Part shown: positions 10,782 through 19,140 of the stretch, one piece after another
Position numbering within the stretch: the first letter of the stretch is position 1
How the letters are laid out: every line of letters starts with the position of its first letter
From: an uncultured Desulfobulbaceae bacterium
GTDB taxonomy: Bacteria; Desulfobacterota; Desulfobulbia; Desulfobulbales; Desulfocapsaceae
Direction of reading: 5' to 3'
Length of the DNA stretch: 64,000 nucleotides
Assembly (NCBI GenBank): GCA_903887485.1
Contig: CAISPV010000081.1
Span: 25,279 to 89,278 of the forward strand
Position numbers and translations under genes: made by a program
Notes under the pieces: model-generated
Databases searched by the model: none
What the model was told of the DNA's origin: nothing
What the model saw: only the letters and a program-made list of their open reading frames with translations

Positions 10782-10831
10782 GCCGCTTCAAAGAAACAGC
10801 CAATCTTTACCGGCTGTTTCTTTGAAGCGGC
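10782..10831. repeat. Second long hairpin, perfect 20-bp stem
   Basis: gccgcttcaaagaaacagcc-aatctttacc-ggctgtttctttgaagcggc. Confidence 0.9.
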
Positions 10832-10924
10832 GTCTAGCAGATAACATACAAAGTGCCGCGAAATTCAATATTACAATTATTTTTTGAACGACGGCGTAAT
10901 TCCCAAGCACATCTCGTATCAACG

Positions 10925-11395
10925 ATGAAAGACAATGGCCATAAAGGTCCACAAAGCGTTTCCACCCTGCTTTCCAGAATTACCAACGAACAGGGATGGC
11001 GGCAGCAACTGGACACCCACAGCCTGTTCCTGCATTGGGACAAACTGGTTGACAAGACCACCAGCACTCACGCCCGCCCCCTGAAGATCGTGAATAATGT
11101 CCTCTGGCTGGAGATTGCCAATTCCGCCTGGATGCAGCAGTTACAATTTCAGAAAGTTCAGCTTCTGGAGATCGTCAACAATTCACTCCGTCTTTCCCGC
11201 CTGGAAGATATCAGATTCGTCCTGACCAACAGCGACCAGACCGTGGAGCGCAACAAGCAGACCGTTCACTTTATCCAACCCTCACCCGCAGCCCAGGAAT
11301 CCTTTCAGAAACAGATTGCCGGTATTGAGGACGAAGAAATCCGGGAGTCCTTAATGAGTCTCTGGTACCAATCCCACTCCTGCCAGAGAGGCTGA
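10925..11395 (+). CDS. DUF721 / DciA-like protein
   Basis: WDKLVDKTTSTHARPLKIVNNVLWLEIANSAWMQQLQFQKVQLLEIVN matches the DUF721 core. Confidence 0.75.
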   Translation: MKDNGHKGPQSVSTLLSRITNEQGWRQQLDTHSLFLHWDKLVDKTTSTHARPLKIVNNVLWLEIANSAWMQQLQFQKVQLLEIVNNSLRLSRLEDIRFVLTNSDQTVERNKQTVHFIQPSPAAQESFQKQIAGIEDEEIRESLMSLWYQSHSCQRG

Positions 11396-11417
11396 CCAAG
11401 AAAAGGACTTGACCGAT

Positions 11418-11518
11418 CAATGACGAATTACTAATTACGAATTATGAATAAAAAATATCCTGGACTTCACTTCATAATTCGTAATTTCTAATTCGTAATT
11501 CGTAATTCGTAATTTCTA
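11418..11518. repeat. Heptameric ATTCGTA-type repeat with inverted arms
   Basis: cgaattactaattacgaattatgaa ... ttcataattcgtaatttctaattcgtaattcgtaattcgtaattt. Confidence 0.85.
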
Positions 11519-11528
11519 AGGAATACTC

Positions 11529-13862
11529 ATGCTCTACAACTCAGTCTTAGAGGCCATTGGCAACACCCCTCTGATCCGGATCAACCGGCTGTGCCCCAAT
11601 GACAAGATTCGTCTCTATGGCAAACTGGAGTCTTCCAACCCCGGCGGCTCGGTCAAGGAGCGGATTGCCCTGGCCATGATCGAGGCTGGCGAAAAAAGCG
11701 GCGAACTCACCCCTGACAAGATCGTCCTCGAAGCCACCAGTGGCAACACCGGCATCGGTCTGGCCATGGTCTGCGCCGCCAAGGGCTACCGCTGCCAGTT
11801 GATCATGTCCGAATCCGCATCACTGGAGCGCCGCAAGATCATGCAGGCCTATGGCGCCGAGATCCTGCTGACCCCGGCCCACCGGAGCACCGATGGGGCC
11901 ATTGAAAAGGCTTACGCCATGGCCCGTGAACACCCGGAGCGCTATTTCCTCACCGATCAATTTAATAATGAGGCCAACTGGCAGGCCCATTACAACACCA
12001 CCGCCCCGGAAATCTGGCAGCAGACCGAGGGCCAGGTGACCCATATTGTCGCCACCCTTGGCACCTCGGGCACGGTGATGGGGTTGTGCGCCTGGTTCAG
12101 CGAGCACCAGCCCCAAGTTAAGATCATTGCGGTGGAGCCCTATCTTGGCCACAAGATCCAGGGGCTGAAAAACATGAAGGAATCCTATCGCCCCGGGATC
12201 TTTGACAAGTCAAGACCGAGTGAGATCGTCAATATCGAGGATGAAGACGCCTTCCGCATGGCCCGGCTGTTGGCCCGTAAAGAGGGATTACTGGTGGGCA
12301 TGAGCAGTGGCGCCGCCATCTTTGCCGCCATCAACCTGGCTCAAGAATTAGAGAAGGGATTTATTGTCACCCTACTCCCGGACAGTGGCGAGCGCTATCT
12401 GAGCACCCCCCTCTTCACCCGCAAGATCCAGACCAGTGAAAAAAAATCGCAACTGCGTTTTTTTAACACCCTGAGCAAAAAGAAAGAGGTCTTCACGCCC
12501 CAGACCGAAGGAAAGGTCTCCTTTTACACCTGCGGGCCGACCGCCTATGAAGCGCCGAATCTCTCCCTGTGCCGCCGCTTCATCGTCACCGACCTGATCA
12601 CCCGCTACCTGGAAAGCAAGGGACTGACCGTCGATTCGTATATGAATTTCACAGACCTTGACGACAATACCATCGACGGCGCCAGCAAGGCCGGGGTCTC
12701 GCTTTCCGAATTCACCTGCAAATACATTGACGGCTTCATGGAGGCCATCGACGCCCTGGGAGTCAAACGGGCTACCGGCTACCCCAAGGCCTCGGAACAT
12801 GTCGCCGACATGATTGAGATCAGCCATGAGCTGATCCATAAAGGCTTTGCCTATGAAAAACACGGCTCCATCTATTTTGATATTTCCAAATTCAAACGCT
12901 ATGGCCGCCTGTCCGGTATTGACCTGAGCAAGATCCAGCTGGGACACACTGTTGATCTCGACAACTATGAAAAAGACAACCCCCGCGACTTCACCCTGCT
13001 CAAGCGCTCCACCCTGGCCGAACTGAAAAAAGGGATCTTTTTTGAGACCGACTGGGGCAATGTGCGCCCCGGCTGGCATATCGAATGTTCAGCCATGTCC
13101 ACCCGTTATCTGGGCAAGACCCTCGATATCCACACCAGCAGCCGGAATCTGATCTTTCCCCACCACGAAAACGAGATTGCCATTGCCGAGGCTCTGACCG
13201 GCAAGCCCCTGGCCAAATACTGGCTGCACTCTGAACTCCTGCTGGTGGATGGCAAGATGATGTCGACAGAGGCCGGAAATGTGGTGACCCTCAATGATCT
13301 GATCCTGCGCGGCTTCACCCCCAGGGAGGTACGTTTTATGCTGCTGTCGGTCCACTACCGCAAGCCGCTGAATTTTTCCTTCAAACGATTGATCAACGTC
13401 CGCACCGCCCTGCGCCGCATTGATGAGTTTACCTGCAAGCTCCTCTGTCTGCCGCCGGGCAAACCGCACCCGGAAATCGCCGCCTTTGTCTCCACCATGA
13501 CTGAGCAGTTTTTTGAGGCCATGGATGATGACCTCAACGTCTCCAAGGGCATGGGCGCCATCTATAAATTTATCAAGACCGTGGACCCCATCCTCCACGT
13601 CAACCATCTCGACCACGACCAGAAAAAATATATCCTGGAGAGCTTCACCAAGATCAATCAGATCCTCCAGATCTTCCGGCTGAAAGGCTGCCCACTGGCC
13701 CCGGCCGTGAGTACCCTGATTGCCCGCCGCGAAAAGGCCAGGGCTGAAAAAGACTGGCAGGCCGCCGATGATGTCCGCGACGAACTGCTGCGCCAGGGCA
13801 TCCAGATCATTGATACGGCGACCGGACCAGTGTGGAACCCCCTTGATGAGACGAAGGACTAA
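11529..13862 (+). CDS. Fused cysteine synthase (CysK/CysM-like) and cysteinyl-tRNA synthetase-like protein
   Basis: N-terminal half: IGNTPLIRINRL, NPGGSVKERIA, TSGNTGIGLA, GTSGT. C-terminal half: FFNTLSKKKEVF, YTCGPTAY, GWHIECSAM, FPHHENE; catalytic motifs deviate from canonical. Confidence 0.9.
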   Translation: MLYNSVLEAIGNTPLIRINRLCPNDKIRLYGKLESSNPGGSVKERIALAMIEAGEKSGELTPDKIVLEATSGNTGIGLAMVCAAKGYRCQLIMSESASLERRKIMQAYGAEILLTPAHRSTDGAIEKAYAMAREHPERYFLTDQFNNEANWQAHYNTTAPEIWQQTEGQVTHIVATLGTSGTVMGLCAWFSEHQPQVKIIAVEPYLGHKIQGLKNMKESYRPGIFDKSRPSEIVNIEDEDAFRMARLLARKEGLLVGMSSGAAIFAAINLAQELEKGFIVTLLPDSGERYLSTPLFTRKIQTSEKKSQLRFFNTLSKKKEVFTPQTEGKVSFYTCGPTAYEAPNLSLCRRFIVTDLITRYLESKGLTVDSYMNFTDLDDNTIDGASKAGVSLSEFTCKYIDGFMEAIDALGVKRATGYPKASEHVADMIEISHELIHKGFAYEKHGSIYFDISKFKRYGRLSGIDLSKIQLGHTVDLDNYEKDNPRDFTLLKRSTLAELKKGIFFETDWGNVRPGWHIECSAMSTRYLGKTLDIHTSSRNLIFPHHENEIAIAEALTGKPLAKYWLHSELLLVDGKMMSTEAGNVVTLNDLILRGFTPREVRFMLLSVHYRKPLNFSFKRLINVRTALRRIDEFTCKLLCLPPGKPHPEIAAFVSTMTEQFFEAMDDDLNVSKGMGAIYKFIKTVDPILHVNHLDHDQKKYILESFTKINQILQIFRLKGCPLAPAVSTLIARREKARAEKDWQAADDVRDELLRQGIQIIDTATGPVWNPLDETKD

Positions 13863-13927
13863 CATTTTGTGCGAAGCTGGATGTTTTGTTATTATTTTCC
13901 TTTTGATAGCATCAAAGCTAGCAACAA

Positions 13928-14003
13928 GCTGAAGGTAACGGCTGAAGACTGAAGGAGATTTTCACCAAACTCTTCGCTCTCCCCTTCCTTCAGCCTTCAG
14001 CCT
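13928..14003. repeat. Heptameric CTTCAGC-type repeat with inverted arms
   Basis: gctgaaggtaacggctgaagactgaagg ... ccttcagccttcagcc. Confidence 0.75.
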
Positions 14004-14035
14004 AAACAACCTTTAGACGCAAAGGAGGCTCCACT

Positions 14036-14899
14036 ATGAATGGTATCATGAAACACGCCCTGTGGGCGATTGCCGCCCTCGTCATTCTCTTTCCTTCTGC
14101 CCTGCCCGCCACTCCCTCCGCCCCCCAAAGTGAAACCCTCACCCTTGGGGTCTTCCCCTATATTTCGGCGAACCAGATGATGGAACAGCTCTCCCCCCTG
14201 TGTAAACGCATAGAAGAGGCGCTGGGCAAGAAGGTCATCCTCGTGTCTGCTCCCGACTTCATGAGCTATGTGGAGCGCACGGCCAAGGGTGAATACGACC
14301 TGGTGCTCACGGCACCGCACATGGGACGTCTGGCCGAGAAACGCGACGGCTGGCAGCGAATCGTGCAATCCGGCCAGAAAACTGCCGCTGTGCTTCTGGT
14401 GCGCCAGGAATCCAGTGTGCAGCGTTTAGAGGATCTCCGCGGCAAGAAGATAACCGTCGGCAACAGGCGATCCATAACTTACCTGTTAGCCGAGAAGGCG
14501 CTCACCGACAAGGGAATCATACTGGACAAAGATATGGAGGTGATTGAAACCGCTACCTTTTCCAACGTCGTCCAGTCTGTATTCCTGGGTGAGGCAGATA
14601 TCGGCGCCACCCCGACCCTACTCTGGGACAACTGGGAGCACGTCAACGCGGAACAGCATCACCAGCTCCGTGAGATCTTCCGCACCAAACCGGCAGCCCC
14701 GTCCTTTCTGGTGATGGCCAGCCCCAAGACCGATCAGGCAACCATCCGCCGCTTGATCGATTCACTGTTAAGTTTCCAGGACACCGCGGAAGGCAAGACT
14801 TTTTTCCAGAAAAGCCAGTTCCAATCCTTCGAGCCGCTTGACGACGCGACCATGGAGAGCGGCGCTCCCTTTGTCCATGTCCTCATGCAACAAAAGTGA
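14036..14899 (+). CDS. PhnD-type phosphate/phosphonate ABC transporter substrate-binding protein
   Basis: Signal peptide, LTLGVFPYISANQMMEQLSPLCKRIEEALGKKV, YDLVLTAPHMGRLAE. Confidence 0.88.
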   Translation: MNGIMKHALWAIAALVILFPSALPATPSAPQSETLTLGVFPYISANQMMEQLSPLCKRIEEALGKKVILVSAPDFMSYVERTAKGEYDLVLTAPHMGRLAEKRDGWQRIVQSGQKTAAVLLVRQESSVQRLEDLRGKKITVGNRRSITYLLAEKALTDKGIILDKDMEVIETATFSNVVQSVFLGEADIGATPTLLWDNWEHVNAEQHHQLREIFRTKPAAPSFLVMASPKTDQATIRRLIDSLLSFQDTAEGKTFFQKSQFQSFEPLDDATMESGAPFVHVLMQQK

Positions 14900-14903
14900 C
14901 AAA

Positions 14904-17900
14904 ATGACCGATCAATCCCGTTCCGTCCCCTGGTACCGTTCGTTACGATTCAAACTGGTGGCCACCGCCATCACTGTCGAACTGGTCATGCTCTCAGCCT
15001 TGCTCACCAACAGCTTTTATCTGCTTGATAAAGAGATAAAGTCGCAGACCCAGGCACGGATTGAGGCGTTTCTCCCCCTGCTTGATGCGGCGTTGGCAGG
15101 CCGCGTGTTCCAGCGCGATCATACCGAGGTGGCGGCAATCCTCAACCGCTTGACCAGCACCGCACGTACCGAGATTCTTTATATCGCCGTTCTTGACCCG
15201 GCCGGAAAGATCATTGCTTCATCCGGCAAACTCACCTCGAAGACCTTTCTTGAGGAAGACCACAGCGTTGCCGAGGCCCTGACCGATCTCACCTACGATG
15301 TCCGCCTGCCCTTGACCATCGCCGGCAATGAAGTCGGCACAGTGCGCTTTGGACTTTCCCTCGCCGCAATGGTGGACACACAACGCCAGGTGGTCAGGGA
15401 GGGAGGAATCATTGCGGCGATCGAGATTCTCCTGAGCCTGCTTCTTCTGGCCACCGGCGGCTATCTCGTCACCCGCCACATCCGGGCACTGACAGAGGGA
15501 ACCCGCCGGGTTGCACAGGGTAACTATAATGCCCAGATCCTCATCCCCGGTCACGATGAGATCGCCCTCCTTGCTTCCGACTTCAATTCCATGGCTGCTG
15601 CGGTCGCAACGCATGTCAACGAGCTCCGGGCCAGCGAGATGCGCTTTGCCGCCATCTTCAATGCCGTGGGCGAGGCCATTTTCGTATATGACCGCGAGAC
15701 CAGCAAGATTATTGACGTCAACCAGCGAATGTGCAAGATGTACGGCTACACCCGTGAAGAGGCAATCGGCAACTACAGCGGCACCTTCAGTTCCGGCGTT
15801 CATCCCTACACGGTGAATGAAGCCATCGTCAAAACCCAGGCGGCAACAGCAGGTGTTCCGCAGATCTTTGACTGGCATGCCCGCGCCAAAGATGGCCGCC
15901 TCTTCTGGGTTGAGGTCAGCATGCGCTCATCGCGAATTGGCGATGAAGACCGCCTGATCGCCGTAGTACGGGATATCAGCGAACGCAAACAGATGGAAAA
16001 AGACAGGAATACAGCAATTGCCCGCTTCCAGACCCTGGTTGACAGTCTGGACGCCCTGGTCTATGTCGCCGACATGGAAACGCATGAGCTTTTGTTTATC
16101 AATAAATATGGCAAAGAGATCTGGGGAGAGATCACCGGCAAGCTATGCTGGCAGTCCCTGCAAGCTGGTCAGAGCGGGCCTTGCTCGTTCTGCACCAACG
16201 ACAAACTCCTCGATGCCAATGGCAAGCCCAGCGGCACCCTGATCTGGGAATTTCAGAATACAGTGACTAAGGAATGGTATGAATGCCGCGATCAGGCAAT
16301 CCAATGGACCGATGGCCGCCTTGTCCGCATGGAGATTGCCATCAACATCACACCACGCAAGAAAGCGGAAGATGACCTGGCGGCCGAAAAAGAACAACTG
16401 GCCGTTACCTTGCGCAGTATCGGTGACGGGGTTATCACCACCGATACCAGGAGCAGAGTCGTTCTGCTCAATACCGTGGCCGAAACGCTGACCGGCTGGA
16501 GCCAGCAAGAGGCACAGGGCCAGCCACTGACAGAAGTCTTCAACATTATTCATGAGCAGACTTGTAAGCCCTGTGACAATCCGGCGGAAAAGGTGCTGAC
16601 ATCCGGGGAGATCATGGCGCTGGCCAATCATACCACCCTGATCGCCAGAGACGGGAGGGAACGGAAAATAGCGGACAGCGCCGCGCCCATCCGTGATCGG
16701 GAAGGCCGGATCATTGGCGTTGTCCTGGTTTTCCGCGATGTTACGGAAAAGCACCGGATGGAAGAGGAACTGCTGAAAGTCAAAAAGCTGGAGTCAGTTG
16801 GTGTGTTGGCAGGAGGTATCGCCCACGATTTCAACAATATATTGGTAGCCATCCTCGGCAATATCAACCTGGCCCTGCTCGATGGCAACCTGGAGGAGAG
16901 GACACGAAGACTGCTGAGTGAAGCGGAAAAAGCCTCGATCAGGGCCAAAGGTCTCACCCAGCAGCTGCTTACCTTTTCCAAGGGGGGCGAGCCAATTAAA
17001 CAGACGGCATCAATTGCTGAAATTATCCAGGATTCGGCTGATTTTGTCCTGCACGGCAGTAATGTGGCCTGCCGCTATTCCCTGCCTGATGACCTCTGGC
17101 TTGTTGATATTGATAAAGGCCAGATGAGCCAGGTCATTCAGAACATTATCATCAACGCCAAACATGCCATGCCGGATGGAGGAACTATCCAGGTCAACTG
17201 TAAAAATGTCGAATCCCTGATAACCCCGGACACTTCCCTGCCCATCAAAGATAAATACATCAAAATCGACATCATCGACAGCGGAAGTGGTATCCCGGCC
17301 AGTCTGATTGATAAGATCTTTGATCCCTATTTCACCACCAAACAGGAGGGAAGTGGATTGGGCCTTGCTGTCACCCATTCCATAATCAGCAAACATGATG
17401 GTTACATCTCCGTACAATCAAAACCAGGGGAAGGAACAACCTTTACCATCTATCTTCCTGCCTCAACCAGGGAGCAGAAAAAAGAAAACAGTAAAACAGC
17501 TATAGAGACAAATACCAATAGGGCGAAAATCATGATCATGGATGATGAAGAAATGGTCAGAGATATTGCCAAAGCCATACTTGTCATGCTGGGCCACGAC
17601 GTGATTTTGGCGGCGGACGGTGAGGAGGCGGTTGAGCTCTACAAAAAAGAGCGTAATTCAGGGCAACCAATTGATATCATTATCATGGATCTGACCATTC
17701 CCGGAGGCATGGGCGGTGAAAGCGCGGTGCAAGAGATCCTGGCAATCAATCCTGCGGCCAAGGTTATCGTCTCCAGCGGCTATTCCAATGATCCGATCAT
17801 GGCGCACTACCAGGACTATGGCTTTAGCGCCGCCATTGTCAAACCGTTTCAGATTCAGGACATCATGGATGTTCTCAATAAGCTGCTGATGCCGTCTAAC

Positions 17901-17915
17901 TGCGCAGGTAGATAG
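14904..17915 (+). CDS. PAS-containing hybrid sensor histidine kinase with C-terminal receiver
   Basis: N-terminal TM-periplasmic-TM-HAMP, PAS, GGIAHDFNNILVAILGN, DSGSGIPASLIDKIFDPYFTTK, receiver IMIMDDEEMVRD. Confidence 0.92.
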   Translation: MTDQSRSVPWYRSLRFKLVATAITVELVMLSALLTNSFYLLDKEIKSQTQARIEAFLPLLDAALAGRVFQRDHTEVAAILNRLTSTARTEILYIAVLDPAGKIIASSGKLTSKTFLEEDHSVAEALTDLTYDVRLPLTIAGNEVGTVRFGLSLAAMVDTQRQVVREGGIIAAIEILLSLLLLATGGYLVTRHIRALTEGTRRVAQGNYNAQILIPGHDEIALLASDFNSMAAAVATHVNELRASEMRFAAIFNAVGEAIFVYDRETSKIIDVNQRMCKMYGYTREEAIGNYSGTFSSGVHPYTVNEAIVKTQAATAGVPQIFDWHARAKDGRLFWVEVSMRSSRIGDEDRLIAVVRDISERKQMEKDRNTAIARFQTLVDSLDALVYVADMETHELLFINKYGKEIWGEITGKLCWQSLQAGQSGPCSFCTNDKLLDANGKPSGTLIWEFQNTVTKEWYECRDQAIQWTDGRLVRMEIAINITPRKKAEDDLAAEKEQLAVTLRSIGDGVITTDTRSRVVLLNTVAETLTGWSQQEAQGQPLTEVFNIIHEQTCKPCDNPAEKVLTSGEIMALANHTTLIARDGRERKIADSAAPIRDREGRIIGVVLVFRDVTEKHRMEEELLKVKKLESVGVLAGGIAHDFNNILVAILGNINLALLDGNLEERTRRLLSEAEKASIRAKGLTQQLLTFSKGGEPIKQTASIAEIIQDSADFVLHGSNVACRYSLPDDLWLVDIDKGQMSQVIQNIIINAKHAMPDGGTIQVNCKNVESLITPDTSLPIKDKYIKIDIIDSGSGIPASLIDKIFDPYFTTKQEGSGLGLAVTHSIISKHDGYISVQSKPGEGTTFTIYLPASTREQKKENSKTAIETNTNRAKIMIMDDEEMVRDIAKAILVMLGHDVILAADGEEAVELYKKERNSGQPIDIIIMDLTIPGGMGGESAVQEILAINPAAKVIVSSGYSNDPIMAHYQDYGFSAAIVKPFQIQDIMDVLNKLLMPSNCAGR

Positions 17916-17981
17916 ACTGAAGATGGAAGGCTGAAGGCAAAAAGCTGAAAAAACCTTCGGCCTTCAGTCTTCAGCCTTCAA
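17915..17981. repeat. Heptameric CTTCAGC/T-type repeat with inverted arms
   Basis: gactgaagatggaaggctgaaggcaaaaagctgaa ... ccttcggccttcagtcttcagccttca after the kinase stop. Confidence 0.75.
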
Positions 17982-18015
17982 GTCGGCAAAAAACCCGCCA
18001 TTTTTCTCCTGTCCC

Positions 18016-18948
18016 CTACCTTCGGCACAGCCTGCCAAAGGCCCCGGGGATAGTGCCGGATGACCAAAAGGCCCGGCCTTGTTTATAATCAACGAACCAA
18101 TATCCGCCCGGTTTCCGTTGCGCCGCCACAAAGATAAAAGGCTGCTCCCGGGAAAAGCATGGATGCAGATACAACCCCTTCGCATTCATTTCCGGCTCCA
18201 TGAGCGACAGGGCCTCTTCCATGGTCGGCAATCGCCAGTCATGAAATCCGGCAAATCCCTCGGCATTCAGCTTCTCGATATTGCGCCTCATAGTCCGAAT
18301 GGAGGCAATATCAAGCCCGGCCCGCTGCCACATGACCCCAGTCCGTTCGTCAGTTACGGTGAGGCCATCGCCATTATCCACCAGCGAATTGGCAAATCTT
18401 CCCAGAGGATTGACAACAGAATCAAAAAAATTTCCCTTTTTAATCAGGGGCTCAATCTGATCGTCATTAATCACGGCCGGCTCCGCCGGCAGAATAGATC
18501 TCTCGCCGGTAAAGGGTTGAACACCCCGCAAGGGAAGAGTACCCATATCTTCAACCGCCTTGACCACATACACCGGTTTGACATAGGCATCACCTTCGGC
18601 CTCAACGACATTATCGATCAACCACTCCTTGATAGCGCCGTTAATCGCATAGCTCTTCTCAAAGGCTGAAGAACTTCCCTGCTGGCGCACACACTCCTTG
18701 ACCATCTCGACCGGAACGCCTATCTCGGCCAGGATCCGGGCATGTTTCACCCCCCGTTCCATCAGACAGAGTTTGGGCTCCTGGCCCCAGTTATCAATAA
18801 AAAAATAACAGATCCGCTCACTGTTATTGCGCACCCTTTCCCGTCCACCCCAGGACTCAAATGTTCCAAAACTTAAGTCAGGGGTCATCCCCCAGTCAAT
18901 GGTCTTGATTGTGGAATCACTCATTGAAAGCCTTTGAAACATACCCAT
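18016..18948 (-). CDS. DUF1566 domain-containing protein
   Basis: DNGDGLTVTDERTGVMWQRAGLD...NAEGFAGFHDWRLPTMEEALSLMEPEMN. Confidence 0.75.
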   Translation of the reverse strand: MGMFQRLSMSDSTIKTIDWGMTPDLSFGTFESWGGRERVRNNSERICYFFIDNWGQEPKLCLMERGVKHARILAEIGVPVEMVKECVRQQGSSSAFEKSYAINGAIKEWLIDNVVEAEGDAYVKPVYVVKAVEDMGTLPLRGVQPFTGERSILPAEPAVINDDQIEPLIKKGNFFDSVVNPLGRFANSLVDNGDGLTVTDERTGVMWQRAGLDIASIRTMRRNIEKLNAEGFAGFHDWRLPTMEEALSLMEPEMNAKGLYLHPCFSREQPFIFVAAQRKPGGYWFVDYKQGRAFWSSGTIPGAFGRLCRR

Positions 18949-19140
18949 AGTGACCTCCTCCTGTTTATGGCTGCAGACACTGACAGCCGGATAAAACACC
19001 GATGACACACAAAGATAAGAGCGATAATCAATAAAATATTTCTGCTTTGCCCCTTCCTGGTGTATTCTTTAATCTATAGCCTGCATTATTCATCCAATCA
19101 GGACTAAACTCTAAATTCAATTATAGTTCTCATTATCAAA

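Noticed and set aside
8455-17981. CRISPR array
   Set aside because: The repeats are 7-nt units with inverted arms and no regularly spaced unique spacers; no cas genes in the window.
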